From Bigelowiella natans CCMP2755 (lineage: Eukaryota > Cercozoa > Chlorarachniophyceae): 40,947 bases of DNA. The notes beneath the pieces were generated by a model. It saw nothing but the letters and a program-made list of their open reading frames with translations. It was not told where the DNA came from and did not search any database. Positions 1 to 13,484 of this stretch are shown piece by piece. The stretch covers positions 1 through 40,947 of the forward strand of contig ADNK01000782.1 of assembly GCA_000320545.1 (NCBI GenBank), written 5' to 3'. The position numbers and the translations under genes are program-made. Within the stretch, counting starts at the first letter, position 1. Each line of letters begins with the position of its first letter.

Positions 1-2088
1 TTGTGTGTAGTAAGCAACAACATTCAGGGGTCTTTCCTTCTCTCCCATTTGGGCATGTCTCCCCCCGCAAGGGGTCGGGACTCACGCTCTTTCTCTTCTC
101 TGTCCTATCTCCTGTCGCCACCACACGCCCGCGGTTCCTCCATTCTCCCCCTGTTTCAAGATCCCCCCAATTTCTGGGGGTGGGGGGGGGGGGGAGGGGG
201 AGGAACAACTTACCTGTCGCATGAGTGTGTAAGCACATTGTAACATGATTCGTTGTTTATTTCTCTACTATCAGGACGTGTGTATATTCGCTGGGCGGAA
301 CTTGTCTCAGGGGGAGAATGGACTTCTCGCAAGCCCGTAGTGATGATAGGAGATAGGAAAGAAAAGAGAGAGAGAGAGAGAGAAAGACAGGGGGATGGGG
401 GAGAAAAGCCGTTTAAGGAGAGAAGAATAGGCTCTCCACCTTGACATCACTTCACACGTATGATGCCAAACTAATGAATGAATAGCGAGAGAATACTGCT
501 ACCCTGGACAACGACGATAAACTCTGAAATCTGCAACAACTCAAACCATCTTTGATTGCTAAATATACGACGTGACATGACGCCTTTCCCGCTTCTGAAT
601 GATTAACACAGATATGCGAAAGTTGTCCTGGAAGAGCATCATCATTCAAAGCATACCATAAGTCTCGGTCAACCATTATCCTATTATTACCCCCTGCCCC
701 CCCCCCACTGATTTGTTGTGTCTCGACGGAATCGCTATCTGTGCAGGGAAAACCGAAGTGATGACTGACGAACCGAACCCTCAATGGCGCCGGTGAGAAG
801 AAGAAGAAGAAGAAGAAGGGACGATGATGATAATCATGGCTATGATGATAATCATGGCTACCATGACGATATTGTCAATGGTTATTGATAATGATGATGT
901 TGTTGACGATGCTGCTTGCTGCTGCTAAAGATAGAAGAGAGAGTGATGCGTTGTTGTATATCTGCTTCTTTGTCCTCTTGCAGCAAGACGGAGCCACCAG
1001 TCTACGGAGCCACATTCTTTGACCTTATGGTATCACTAAGACAACAATAACTGCAACAACAACAACAACAACAACAAACGTCGTATTATATGTACATATA
1101 TATGTGCAGAGGAGAAGAACGTTTACATCTCGCATTGATATTCAAGTACCCATTACGCCGCCCCCCGACCCCCACCCCTTCCCATAAAAATAGGTCTCAG
1201 GCTATGGGAAAGATTTTCCCGAGGTATGGAGAATTTTTATTCTCGAGCGGAGATAATGCATAGCATAGGATATGATAGGCCCCGTTAGCCAAATCCACAC
1301 AGTCACTATCTCAGTTAGATTTGCTCTCTGTGCTCATGTGTGTGTTGTGGTAACACGCAGATCTGTATTGATGTGCGGGACAAGCATAAGGATCGCTGCA
1401 TGGGTAGTAGCAGTAGTAGTAGTAGTAGTAGAAGTAGAAGAAGAAGAAGAAGAAGTCCTTGGTAGAACTGGTGTAGTCTGCAAATATTTGGGCTGTTGTA
1501 ACAGTGAGTGGTAAGCAAGTAAGTATCTACTTGCTGCAGAAGAAGAAGAAGAAGAAGAAGAAGAAGAAGAAGAAGAAGACGACGAGATCAGACGCGGAGA
1601 CATAATAATATGAACGACGTGCAAAGCAGCGGCCATAGTTTGGGGGAGGGAGGAAAAACCCCGTAGAACGATGCCTTTTTTGGTGATTATATTGTACTTA
1701 TTTGAAGTTGGAACCTTTCCATCATCATCATCATCATCATCCTCAATATCTTCTGATCTACGATGCGACGACAGGCTGTGTAAGGTTCAATCTGGCCCAC
1801 TTTACTAACCCCCGAAACAACGACCGTGACAAGATTTACAAGGTCGATTGCCGCTGGGTTCATATGCTTTAAGCAGAGAACGATAGAGTGAGGAGGGGGA
1901 AGAGATAGGGGGGGAGAAAGAAGCATCATTAAGCGAACATTTATCTCTGCATATCACATAACTTTTCTCTTTCTCCTTTCTTTTCTTTTCTCCTCCTCCT
2001 CCTCCCACAGGTTCAGTCGCTGCGGTGGCATTCCTTGAAGTAAGCGTTAATCACAATTATAAAACCCCCTGTGATCATGATGATGATC

Positions 2089-2124
<36 letters not shown>

Positions 2125-2269
2125 GTAATATCGTAGTATTTTCGCGGTGCTTGGCAAAATCCGTATAATCGCCATTACTCATCATCATCACCATCAAAAT
2201 GATTATTTTCTCCTCCTTTCGCACATCGTCGTCAACTAAAGGAAACGACAATGATGATGAGAAGAATGA

Positions 2270-2308
<39 letters not shown>

Positions 2309-2475
2309 CAACTATACACGATGATGGTGTGTATTAGGAGGGAAATCGAACCGTCCTCTAGATCTAAAATCTTTCAGATGCTGCCTCCTCCAGGTAACTC
2401 TTTTTGTCCTTCAATTTTGTAGTAATAAAAGATAGTAGTAGTAGTCTTCGTTGTGTCGTCATCGTCATCTTAATT

Positions 2476-2508
<33 letters not shown>

Positions 2509-2514
2509 TCATCA
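1..2514. other. Gene-poor, microsatellite-rich stretch
   Basis: No gene can be supported here. The sequence is dominated by simple repeats: poly-G near 181-194, GA near 368-383, AAG near 1437-1455 and 1540-1578, GAT near 2079-2124 and TA near 2272-2304. A few short stretches flanked by plausible splice sites exist, for example 2011-2039 between a pyrimidine tract with CAG and GTAAGC, but they cannot be chained into a reading frame. A 110-codon open frame on the minus strand (452-784) has no recognisable motif. It may hold 5' untranslated exons or introns of the downstream ankyrin gene, or simply be intergenic. Confidence 0.5.
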
Positions 2515-3025
2515 TGGCCTTCTCGAGAGAACTGGATGAGGAAATAGAAGGAATCTCAAATGAAGAAATTCTATTGTTGCTGTACCATCGATCCATAATC
2601 ACGACAAGCCAGGATTTTTGTATTCCTTCCTGGACACGCGACAACCAAACCTTGTCTTCCTGCCATATACGTTTATTGAAGAAGCAATGCTGTTTGTTGG
2701 CTGGCATCAGATTCGTCGTCGATGATTGCATCATCGTCTTCTTCTTCTTCTTCTTCTTCTCTCGGGGAGGTGAAAGTGAAGGTGGAAATGGTGTACGTGA
2801 CTACTTGCGGAGAAGCTGGCGACAGCAGCAGCAACGACCTTGAAGAGGAAGAAATTGATGATCAGGATGATGGTACAGCATTGATAGCGGCAGCAAAAGC
2901 AGGACAACATCAAGTAAATTTGTGATATAGTTGATTTCTTTTGTGCTGTAGTAAGTAGTCGAGAGACTATCATGAATTGCCTTCTACTCCATATTCACGC
3001 ACAAAAGTACGATTTCGATATATAT

Positions 3026-3108
<83 letters not shown>

Positions 3109-3498
3109 GAGCATTTTTGTGAAGTTTTCTCGGCGAATATCTATCCTGCTCCACGACCTGAAAGCGTCATCGTCAGCGCTATGTTATTTGTCATCTCATA
3201 TGTTGAAGTGTTGCTGATGGTAAGTGCACCCTTGATATGCCAGAAATTTGCTGAGGAATCACGGAAGATTCTAGGTCGTCGTCCCTTCTGAAAATCAACC
3301 CCCCGCAACAAAAGCAACAACACTCGAAATCACCCACGCAACCACGCACTTATACGAGTGAGCATGCTCCCTGTCTCGTCGAGTCCATCACTGGAATCAT
3401 CATCATCATCATCATCCTCATTATCTCATGAGCAGGAGCATCCTCATTTCCAGCAGCAGAGCATTTCACCCTGATGCTCACACACCCGTCGTTGTCGC

Positions 3499-3531
<33 letters not shown>

Positions 3532-4217
3532 CGTTGTCATCAAATCGTGGTCGGTCGTCGCTCAGGCTACGGTGAAGCACGCTTCGGTAGAGTTAAGCAT
3601 CGATTAGAATGCACGTCATCCGGAAGGGTGAGGAAGACGCATAGGCGAAGAGTCTCGAGAGGCGGTGTTCGTCGAGTGTCACTAGGTGGAGGATTAGGAG
3701 GAGGAGGAGGAGGAGGAGGAGGAGACGAAGAGAAAATCGGAAATGATGATGGGTACTATTACGTTCCTTACGTCGTTGCGTAGCGAATTCCTTGCTGTCT
3801 ATCTTCTTAGAGACACCAATCCACCAAATAATAATGTAAGGAATAACACACATTCATTCAGTACTCTGCCCCCCCCCCCCCCCCCTTTTGCTGTCGTCGC
3901 CCCAAATGGGACCTCCTCCTCCTCTCCCTCTCATCATCAGATGCTACTGCGAATACGGACGAGTGAGGGTAGGCGGTTGCACTGTCGAGGTCCTATTTGC
4001 ACCGTAAACGATGCTGCTGCTCTAAGAATGCTGATGCCCTTCTATCTCTTCTCTCGCTCACTTGTTGCACGGGTGATCGATCAGGTGACGGCGACAACTG
4101 GGGGGGAAAGCAATGGTGCCGGCAAAGCAAAGAGTAGCAGTAGTAGTCAGACGGGGGATGCGGCCGTAGAAATGGTACAGAGCGTGAGGAATGTTATGTT
4201 TACGAATGAATATGTAT

Positions 4218-4282
<65 letters not shown>

Positions 4283-4556
4283 CTAACGTTAGTACATATA
4301 TAGCAGCAGCAGAAACCACGAGCTGCGATGATAGTCGTTGGAACACTATATTCAATTAACTTATCGTAAACATCATGACCAACTCCTCCTCCTACTCCTA
4401 TCCCTCATCATCATCATCATCATCACCTCTTCAGGATTTGATAAACAAAGAGATTCAAGGAAGAATCAGTGGGCGATTGCGTCTTGTCAGATTTCCCCGC
4501 GAGGAGGCCAGATTTTGGGTAAGGATATTTTTCTGTAACAACATGCATGCATACTC

Positions 4557-4608
<52 letters not shown>

Positions 4609-5772
4609 TTTGATATATAAGCGGCGGTATATTTGGCATCTTCAACATGTGAATTAGATGCGACCAAGTGCCACTTGAAGTTGTTTTATCGACTCTTTTT
4701 TTTTCCCGGGGGCCCCCCCCCCCCCCCCCCCCGCCTCCTCCCCTCTTCTCAGCGGACTTCAATTCATGAACACGGTGAGCGAAGTCATCATACTTCAGAA
4801 TTAAATAGATCCGCGCTTTGCTACTGACACACCTTGTTATATATGAGCGTGTGTTTGTGTGTGTGTGTGTGTGTGTGCAGAAGATGCAACGATAACATCT
4901 TCATTCGACACCAGTCCTTAATCATCAAACGTGATTGCTATGATTATCACTGTTTCACACACTATTGCTACTATTGTGACTACCACAGCCCTCCTGGACG
5001 CCACCAAGGCGTCTAATGTCAGGATGATGCAAAGGTAATAAATACGACACCTAAGTGTGATATATTCTACGCAGCAGCAGCATTCTAAGGCAGGTAGGGC
5101 AAGTACTCGCCGAGGAAGGAACACGAAGAGGAGGAGAAAGATGAAGAAGAAAAAGAAATAGATATTCAAAAATGAATGAAAAGGAGAGAAGGGGAGAGAG
5201 GGAGAATGGATTGATGATAACTATCTTGGTCTCATTATATCAAATTACACACACCTCGCACGCTTGTATGTGCGCCGTCGTCATCCTTCGTTTTGAAGGT
5301 ATTTAAAGGTGCTAAAGGTGGATCCAGATACGCCGACGACTCGTTACAAGTACGCCTCTCCCCTCACGGTTGGTGTATTATTATTATACCTACACAGTAA
5401 ACAACATATGTAGAGTGATGTGATCATGGCGAGAGCCTGGGCTTAAGAAGAGCTTTTTCGAACAACTGCAAAAACATACACTTCCTGAACGCCGATTGCA
5501 CGCGAAATACTGATGTATGATGCATGCTGTCATTTACCGACAAGAAGCAATCGCCAGTGTATATTTGATCGCGTATTTTCAACACAGTGTGTGTTTGTGT
5601 GTGTGTCCAGATATCCGTATTAAGCGGCAACGTGGATGCGACACATCAGCTATTGAAGGCCAAGGCCAGCGTGAATATGGTGAGATAGATGCTGCACCAT
5701 ACTGCTACATCATCTACGTCTTCGCATTGCCTTCTCTTGACCCATTCCTTTCCTCTCTTTTCTCTCGCATCC

Positions 5773-5814
<42 letters not shown>

Positions 5815-6165
5815 GCTGATAGAAGTGGGCTGACGGTGTTGATGAAAGCTGCGAGGCAGAGATCGACAACTCCTTCATTGGTGGCAGCGAATATTACACG
5901 ATAAATATCTACGCTCCCCCCCCCCTCCCCCCCCACCTGAATCATCACATACTCCATAATGTCTTTTTCTCATCATCAGATAAAACTTCTACTGATGAAA
6001 AAAGCAGATCCGGAGTTGGAAGACGCGGTCGTATATTCCTCTTTCTCACCACGATTGAGCAGGATGAAAATAGATTATCATCATCATCATCATCGTTAGC
6101 ACCATTCTTACACGTTAGCAGTGAAGTATCAAGAAGACTCACAACTAAATGGATGTATCATCTGC

Positions 6166-6205
<40 letters not shown>

Positions 6206-6615
6206 CTCTCTCTCCATTGCTGGATCGATCAGCATGGACACACAGCCTGGGACCTTGCGTGTGAGGATTTGCAAAAATACCTGCCTAGAGGAGGAAGTGG
6301 TCCGACTTTACGAGGAAGGAGGCCGAGGGATAGGTCGACTAATGATGATGATGATGATGATGATGATAACTACAATGATAATGATGGTGGTGATGACTAT
6401 GATGACGAGAATAACAATGATGATAATCGGAACTTACCTTATCATTTACCCCCTTCTCTCCTTTTCAAACTTGCTCTGACCCATCATCCTCATCATCGTC
6501 TTTTTTGTCATTGTCGTTGTTATCAATATTCCGTCATATATTCCCATGTAGGATGGATCAGATTCATCTCGCCGCGAAATTCTTAGAGTTGGCGGTCGAC
6601 AAGCCTGAAGAATAA
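2515..6615 (+). CDS. Ankyrin-repeat protein, multi-exon
   Basis: The 3' half is a phase-consistent chain of ten exons: 4435-4518, 4753-4774, 4989-5034, 5299-5349, 5451-5514, 5611-5679, 5815-5880, 5980-6027, 6233-6333 and 6552-6615 (TAA), giving 204 codons. It shows several ankyrin units: a [18 protein letters not shown] helix pair, then [13 protein letters not shown], then [16 protein letters not shown], then [17 protein letters not shown]. Farther upstream, an exon ending at 2913 encodes [16 protein letters not shown], a typical ankyrin start, after an acidic and Ser-rich stretch; exon 4085-4174 is also likely. The start is uncertain: an ATG at 2515 opens an acidic segment and another at 2788 is possible, so exons between 2515 and 4435 are only approximate. 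Ankyrin repeats bind partner proteins, and no second domain shows which ones. Introns are filled with TA, CT, GT and GAT repeats. The next gene is convergent. Confidence 0.75.
3018..3105. repeat. Interrupted (TA)n microsatellite
   Basis: About 88 bp of TA dinucleotides, interrupted by TCGA blocks that make parts of it self-complementary. It lies in an apparent intron of the ankyrin gene. Confidence 0.9.
4223..4278. repeat. Compound (AT)n(GT)n microsatellite
   Basis: AT repeats pass directly into GT repeats, within an intron of the ankyrin gene downstream of exon 4085-4174. Confidence 0.9.
4559..4609. repeat. Compound (CT)n(GT)n microsatellite
   Basis: CT repeats followed by GT repeats inside the intron after exon 4435-4518 of the ankyrin gene. 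Confidence 0.9.
5776..5812. repeat. (GT)n tract ending at a splice acceptor
   Basis: The GT run leads straight into the acceptor GCAG of ankyrin exon 5815-5880, so the repeat sits where a polypyrimidine tract would be expected. Confidence 0.9.
6166..6212. repeat. (CT)n tract upstream of a splice acceptor
   Basis: CT repeats shortly before the CAG acceptor of ankyrin exon 6233-6333; here the microsatellite can serve as the polypyrimidine tract. Confidence 0.9.
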
Positions 6616-7313
6616 GGGTGAAACTTGCCATCTGTTCCTGATAATGGCCATACTTCATTGGGGCTTCAATGGCTTTATTACAATATTTTTTCGAAGTGGT
6701 CATCCTAATGTAGCTATAAAATGTAATTTATGCAATTTATTGTGTAGTTAATTTATAACTTTGCTAGCGCCGATTGTCAAGAGAATTATTTAGGCTAATC
6801 GATCTACACACGCTCAACTGCGCTCTACTACAAACTAGAGGCGAGCAAGTTATCTATTAATATATGTTCCGACACCATTGAAAAGATTTAAATTATTCAT
6901 TACATTCGTCTCACATATTCCTACACAAAGCGTGCTGTGTAGACATCTAGACGTACGCGCGACATGTCCAGACAATTTTCATATTTTATTCCATGAGCAA
7001 AGCCTCGAGTGCAGCACGCATAGCATTTTCGCCTATTGTTGCATGTGCGAGCTGTTTAATGTATACACGCCGTCGCTTTGCATAGCTACATTAGAATGAG
7101 CATTGAAAATTTGTACTTGTTTCATTACTTCCGTGTCATATATATTCGCAGCTATATGTATTTTTTTCATTACCGCTGTACGTTCGCATTGACAATAGAC
7201 AAATTGTCACGATATGCATGCTGCTAGCTACCAGCTGATGTATACATACACGATGATTCAAATGTTGACGACACATTGATCCGTTCCACTACGGAGAAAG
7301 GGAAACAATGAAA

Positions 7314-7351
<38 letters not shown>

Positions 7352-7728
7352 AGAAAAAAAAGGCTAAACTTGATTCCGCTAATATATTTCTTTGACGACG
7401 ACGATGATGACGACAACAGCCGCCATTTGATTACGCCGCTACGAATAAGCAAGCAGCGGTTGGGCGAGTCATTATCAACCGAAGACGGATCTATCTCGAA
7501 CGAGATCTGTCGTTGCACGTGGAGCCGACTCCTGTCGCTTCAGGATTCCCCGGATGTCAGTCAATTCTGCGAGGAAAAAAAGCATGTTCTCACGTAATGA
7601 AATCATCCTCGGCATCATTCTCTGTTGTGACTTCGGTCAGAGCGGAATAAGGGACTGACAATTCTATATGAATAAACCTGAAGGCTACTACTATCTATCT
7701 CTTGTGTTTAGTTCGTCGTAATTATCTG
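6616..7728. other. Convergent intergenic spacer between ankyrin and PEX11 genes
   Basis: The spacer holds the downstream flanks of two convergent genes. It contains copy A of a short dispersed element (6871-6915) and a TA microsatellite (7317-7348). I see no open frame with motif support. The stretch 6700-7250 is poorer in microsatellites than the introns. Confidence 0.6.
6871..6915 (+). repeat. Dispersed ~43-bp element, copy A
   Basis: The core reads ACCATTGAAAAGATTTAA, four variable bases, then TTCATTACATTCGTCTCACA. The same order recurs at 16795-16839 on the other strand with about five mismatches and, more diverged, at 24848-24893. All three copies are noncoding and lie between convergent genes. 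The function is unknown: 3'-end or chromatin element, small RNA, or mobile-element remnant. Confidence 0.7.
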
Positions 7729-8316
7729 CTATTTACCAAGATGGATCACACAGAGGGCTGAGCACATGGCCGCCCCAGCTCGCACAGGTACAGGAAGCTA
7801 ACAGTGATGACGATGATGATGATGATGATAATGATGACAGTCAGAAAGTAGGAGGGGGGAGAGTGGATAAAGCGGTAAAGGGAGGCAACGACAGTAGAGA
7901 TAGAACAATCGGATGAGGGGACGTATATCTACTAGCGACAACAACAAGGCTAAAAAGGCGAGGAAGGTGAAACAGCCTATGGATGGAATACATGACTGAC
8001 TGACTGACTGACTGACCCCTTTGAAGAACCCTAGTTTGGATCCAGCCGTTATTATATCCATCGTCACTTTAACGAACTTAACACGAGCGCGGTGGACCTA
8101 TTATGCGCGACGGCAAAGGGGAGGAAATGAATGAGCAGGATGGGAGGAAGGAGGAGAGTAGGTAGCGGTGCTTAGAGGGAGACATCAATATCGTTATCAT
8201 CATCGTTTTTCTTGTCAATCGTCGAGATGCAAGTAGTAGCAGCATCAGGTGCTCGAATCAGGCACAACAGCTGTTGCATGTATGCATGCACGTCCGTCTC
8301 TCTCTCGCTCTCTCTT

Positions 8317-8353
<37 letters not shown>

Positions 8354-9060
8354 TCTACATTATGACCTGTGCTTTGAGAATTTCGTGTTGCACTTCATCT
8401 AACGAGGCTTTTACCTCGTGCAGATTCTCCTCGCTCTGATGATGATTAATGATGGATGGCGATGATGACAATGATGATTACGGCGGTGGCAGAAAGCCAT
8501 AAATAGTAAATACACCATCTGTTATATAACAAAATGGCCGGCTAAGAGCAATCACTATGTGCGTAACCTCTCCTATGAGTAGAGAGAATCTTGCTCATAT
8601 ACTACTACTACCACTACTACTCCTACCTCCTCTTCAATGTTTTCTAACTTTGCCGGGATGGTGCTTATGCTCTTCGCGACGACATCTTTCTCGTCCTCCT
8701 CACTTCGGCCCTGTTGTGTCGGTAGCATTTATTCTTAAGAGAGATGAACGTAGTAGTAGTGGTAGTTGTAGTAGTAGTAGAGTTGTTATTGCTGGCTAAC
8801 TAACACACTGGTGGTGCAATCGATATGAACGATTCTCAACGACTACTGTTCGGACGCTATTTCTTAAGACTTGCCCTGTAGTAGCTACCTCTTCTTTCAA
8901 AGCGTCCTTGATTTTAGAAGATATGTCCTTCGCCTTTTTCTTCGCGTATCCGAGGAATAAGATGAAATATTCCTGCATATTGCATGCATTATCGTTTGGT
9001 GAATACATTGGTGGCTTATATATCGGCGCTGATATTGTCGATATCACAGCGCACAAGTAC

Positions 9061-9106
<46 letters not shown>

Positions 9107-10654
9107 CTCCCCCCCTCAATTTTCGTGAGCGAAACAGAGGACAGACAAATCGAAGGTAGGTTGAAAGACAGGTGTAGCTCTCAATTTTCATCAAGCAGAT
9201 AGCGACAACGACGAGATGAATCTTGTTATTGTTTCGCATCTTTCGCACATACATGCGTTATCTTCTCCGATGTCATAAACCAGTCCAAAACGCAGGCCAA
9301 GAAGTACAGCGTGTTATTCAGATTCCTTGTGGGTTCGGCGTAGGAGAAAGAACACACGCACGCACACACACACAAACACACACACACACACACACACCAT
9401 AACCGTCTTTCAAGTCGTGCAACTACTTTGTGTGCTAACTTTCTAAGGAGCTGCAGGAAGAGACGATATGATGGTGGTGGTGATGATGATGATGAAGAAG
9501 AAGAATCGAGCAGATCAATAATGACTTGCGGTGGCTCTTAGGTTTTATTACCTTAGTGCAAGGACAATGCCCTCTGGTGTCCTGGTTTGTTCCGAGGCCC
9601 AAACTAAGTTCTAATCAAACAGCAGCCATTCGTAGGTAGGTAGGTGGTGGGAGGAGCAGCAGCAAATGATGACAGGGAAAAAGAGAGTGCAATAGAGAGG
9701 AAGGAAGTCAGAATCAGCAATGGGGAGAGTGAAGCACATTCACGCGACATGCATATATCGAGGAACTAGTGTCGTTACGCTGTGGTAGCCTTTTAAATAT
9801 TTGTTACTCATCTCTAGACAATAACTCCGGTGAGTCATCACTCATCACCACCCACACAATGACTACTATACTAGGCCCGAAAGCAACACCTCGCATAGGT
9901 CGCTTGAAGCCTTGATGCACAACAGCAGCAACTTGAGCAAGCTACTTGCAGACATCTAGGGAAGAAGAACGCAGTGGGACATAAGGTTATTTTTCACTTT
10001 TAAGATAAAAAGCTTCGATCAGCGCATAGGGGGGGGGGGGGGGGGTATGATACCAGCTAGCTAATCCCAAATTAACGATTCATCTCTACAGTTGCTCTTA
10101 TCATCGTTATCATCGTACCTTGACGTTTAGCCAGTGATTTATGAGCGGAAGCCAGACGTATGTGAACCTGCCTAGACGCATCACCTGCAAGAAGGGGGAG
10201 GGGCAACACGAACAGCAAAATGAAAAGAGGAAAAACCTGTTTGATGAAACGAATCTGCTTTGTGCTATTACTACTACTACTACTACTACTACTACTACCA
10301 CTACTACTACCGATCTTCCTTTACTGAGCGTCGTTGAAACCTCCTCGATCAGTTTGATTCTCTCAGGTTTCATGTGAAACTGTAAAATAGCATCGAGTAA
10401 GTGCGTACATCGATAATAGTGGGCTGGTCCTCCCCTTCCACTCACCTAGTAATCTAACTGAGCGCATTGCATCTCACAATACGAGCAGACAAGCATGACA
10501 CGGGACCGAACAGCTGCATTATTACCGATTTGATTTTGAGCGTCCAGGCCACCATGCGGGAGAAGTACTGAGCGAGTTTGGTGCACTTGTCACGGCCCTC
10601 GATGCGGTTTAGCAGCATCACTAGGGTCTTCAAACTCTTAAGAAGGTCTGTCAT
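7729..10654 (-). CDS. PEX11: PEX11-type peroxisomal membrane elongation protein
   Basis: Eleven exons chain in phase: 10654-10526, 10379-10311, 10184-10119, 9955-9890, 9450-9404, 9325-9253, 8972-8889, 8710-8627, 8435-8367, 8097-8017 and 7797-7729, giving 278 residues. The N-terminus has the PEX11 signature: a short helix, then RIEGRDKCTKLAQYFSRM, matching the family's GRDK...QYF motif. VMRLGRF (about residue 67) matches the K-V-x-RLG motif. NTLYFLACVLDWF (about 130-142) fits the first membrane-associated segment, and the C-terminal GAAMCSALCVIHLG fits the glycine-rich last membrane segment. Family members act in peroxisome elongation and proliferation. Between the two hydrophobic regions lie about 79 charged residues encoded by three exons (8972-8367), longer than I expect for the family. 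It diverges from the PRP4-type gene to its right and converges on the ankyrin gene. Confidence 0.85.
8302..8350. repeat. (CT)n microsatellite
   Basis: CT repeats (GA on the sense strand) inside a PEX11 intron, just beyond the exon ending at 8367. Confidence 0.85.
9060..9101. repeat. (AT)n microsatellite
   Basis: AT repeats inside the PEX11 intron between exons 9325-9253 and 8972-8889. Confidence 0.9.
9355..9397. repeat. (CA)n microsatellite
   Basis: CA repeats, reading GT on the PEX11 sense strand, in the short intron just upstream of the acceptor of exon 9325-9253. Confidence 0.9.
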
Positions 10655-11308
10655 CCTGCTCTTTTGGTTATTGTATATTTGCGCCCCCCTCGTGTATCAA
10701 ACGAAGTCTAAGAAACCAAAATGTGTGTGATATGCATCGTATTTATTTGTTTGTAACACACGGCGGATGTGCAAGCGGCATTAAACGCGTGTGCCCAAGG
10801 CGGTGTATAAGCAAATCAAAGTGTGCGCTCTCAGATCGGGAGCCAATCTAGGTACCAGAGATGAATTAAAATTCAAGGTAGAGGAAGGGGTAGACATCGT
10901 GAAAGGTTGAAGAAAGCGCAGTTGCTTCTAACATCGACAAGGTAATGAGCTCATGCGCGCAGATGGACGATCTTGCTGTCACAATTTTGTACCGTCCACA
11001 TTATGTCAACAACGACGAAACAAAGAAGTAGAAGGTGGTAGGAAATGGAGAAACCTGCACGATATACGCGTTCTTCTCCTCCGTGTAGATGTTGTGCAGC
11101 GTGATGCTGGGCGGAGAGGGAGGAGGATGAGGAATCTGCAGTACTACTTTTTGCTGCTGCTGCTTCCGACTGGAAAAACACCTAAAAAACCCTTGTCGTA
11201 TGGCAAAAACCGCATTGTTCGGGACGCATTTTAGGGCGAAAAAGGCTCGTGGATGAGCGCAGCCGACAACCGAAACCACCTTTGTTTGTTGTCTTATTAT
11301 CTCAATAG
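10655..11308. other. Divergent spacer between PEX11 and PRP4-type genes
   Basis: This region must hold the promoters of the two divergent genes and probably the unrecognised first exon(s) of the PRP4-type gene. Short ATG-initiated stretches occur (for example at 10963 and 11003), but none can be chained to later exons with confidence. A minus-strand frame rich in Ala, Ser and His near 11080-11180 is probably compositional. Confidence 0.4.
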
Positions 11309-11900
11309 GATGACGAGCGTTACGAAAATACACCTGTAATTTACGGGTGCGACATGGTACGATCTATGCCGCAGTAGGGAGACAGAGGAGGACGACTCCA
11401 CGTGCCGAACGGAAATCTGCTGGAGCACTCGAGTCCTGCCGGGGGGGGACACGCCCGTTGCACATGCGGACGTGGTGGACATCAGGTTGGGTGCTTGTCA
11501 CACCGCCCCACTGCAGTCGGGAAATACTTGCGATCATCTTCTCTTCTCGAGTACATAGCTGACACTCATACAACTTCGGGGTTCTGTGATGATCCTTCGC
11601 CCGCGCTTGTTGGGAGTGGCTGCTGGCCTTTTCATGCTGCTGCAAGTTACCGTGCTAATCACCCTGTCTCTGGTCAGTCATCGATACTGCTCAAATCATG
11701 CGATTGCATTCTCTTATTGTTCGCAATCATTGTAGAAGGACGGGGAGGAGCATAGCTCCACACAACAGTACAATCCAAAATTACAGGACCACCGCAACGG
11801 AAAGCAGCAGCTTCTTTCCCTACCGAGTCAACGATCTCACTCGAAGGTAGTCCCACCACCACCTGCTATATTATCTTGGTAAAAAATACGTAGGGATCTA

Positions 11901-11942
<42 letters not shown>

Positions 11943-12606
11943 CTACTTGAATTCACCACCAGCGACGGCAAGCTCCTCCCACATCAGCATCATCTATGGT
12001 AGAAGCCACAGCAGGAAAGCGTCAAAGGATAAATAGAAAGTATCCACCTTCAAGAAGGAGAGAGGATTCTCGAGATCGAACTCGTAGTAGGAGTAGTAGT
12101 AGGAGGAGGAGGGGGGCGATGAGAAGGAGGACATGGCGAGCTCAGAGGAGTAGAACCCGGAGGACAAAAGATGATAGGAGTGTAAGCGAAAAAAGAAGAA
12201 GGAGGAGGAGATGTGCTCCTCGTCGTCATGAACACCATAATTCATTGGCAGACCGCTCTGCTGTTGAATCAAATGCTCGTACTACTGCTGTTGAGGCAGC
12301 AAAATCTGCTCCACGAGGAGAGCGGCCCAAGAAGGCTAAGAACGAGCATAAACAGGACGCAGAGACGATAGCAAATACTGCCGCTAGACGACGAAATAAC
12401 TCTCCTAGCTCATGTTGTTGTGACGCCAGTGGCGATGAGGAAGAGGAGGAGGAGGAGGAATTTAATGTGAAGGATATGCTGCAACGGCATGCTACATCCA
12501 CAGACACGGCAGTCCTTAGGGGTAAGATGATCAGCTTGTGAAAAGAACATGAACTGGCAATGGTGGTGGGGCATTTGTGCGGGAAGAGGAGGGGAAAAGG
12601 AGAGAA

Positions 12607-12647
<41 letters not shown>

Positions 12648-13453
12648 ACAGTCATCGTGCAAGTTCCGAACTGAATGGTTATCGTTCCACCTTCGTGAGT
12701 ACTAAAGTTGATAGCAATATTAATCATCTGCTACTCAGAGAAAAGGCAGCAACGCTGGCAGAGATTCGACGAGGAATACCTAGCCAACAATCAGGAGGAG
12801 ATAAACAGACAAGAGCAAGAGCAAGCCACCTACAGTAAAAAACAAATAGTGGGATGATAATTTAAGAGAGGGGGGAAGGAAATGGAGGCGGAGAACACAG
12901 AGGGGGCAAGAGAGAGACAGAGGGGGGGGGGGGGGGGAGGGAGGAAACGAGAGATAAATAATATAGATGTACTTGTCATTGGAGGGAACAACAGATAAAT
13001 CATATATACTTACCATTTTTTCTCTTGTTACAAATATTGGCGACACCACAGTGAGTCGTCTCAAGGAGCTGCGTAAGGAAAAAAGCTTGGCAGAACGTCT
13101 CCAAGAGCGGTTGCAGCTTAAGTTGCAGGAGAGGCTGAAGGAAGGAGATATGTTTGACCCATCGGTGTTACAACAACAACAACAACAACAACAGCAACCT
13201 CTCGTCAACGAGACAGAGCAGCAAAACAATTTGGATGAAGTCCTCAAGGATGTGGATATGTTTGGTACCGAATTTGATAAGGTACAAGGAGGAAAAATGA
13301 AAAGAGAAGAAAGGAGCGTAGAAGTGATGATATGGTGGTGGTGGTGGTGGTGTTCTGTTAAATGATATTGACGGGACGCTGCGATCGATGCTCTATGGAT
13401 GAACTGCTTGATGCTGTGTGCTTACTTACTGCTGCTGACACCACCTTGCGAAC

Positions 13454-13484
<31 letters not shown>

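Noticed and set aside
452-784. 110-codon minus-strand open frame
   Set aside because: No motif, no start context and no splice-linked continuation; its length is possible by chance in this region.
7981-8016. Tandem GACT repeat as a possible CRISPR-like or regulatory array
   Set aside because: It is a short 4-bp tandem repeat in a PEX11 intron next to the donor of exon 8097-8017; no spacers.
11364-11645. Minus-strand frame with C-x2-C
   Set aside because: Lies opposite plausible in-frame PRP4-type exons; only one Cys pair, no zinc-finger spacing.
11996-12541. Plus-strand frame starting at the internal ATG as a separate gene
   Set aside because: It is an internal part of the PRP4-type RS-rich exon, which extends upstream in frame to an acceptor at 11961-11962 and joins exon 11736-11846 in phase.
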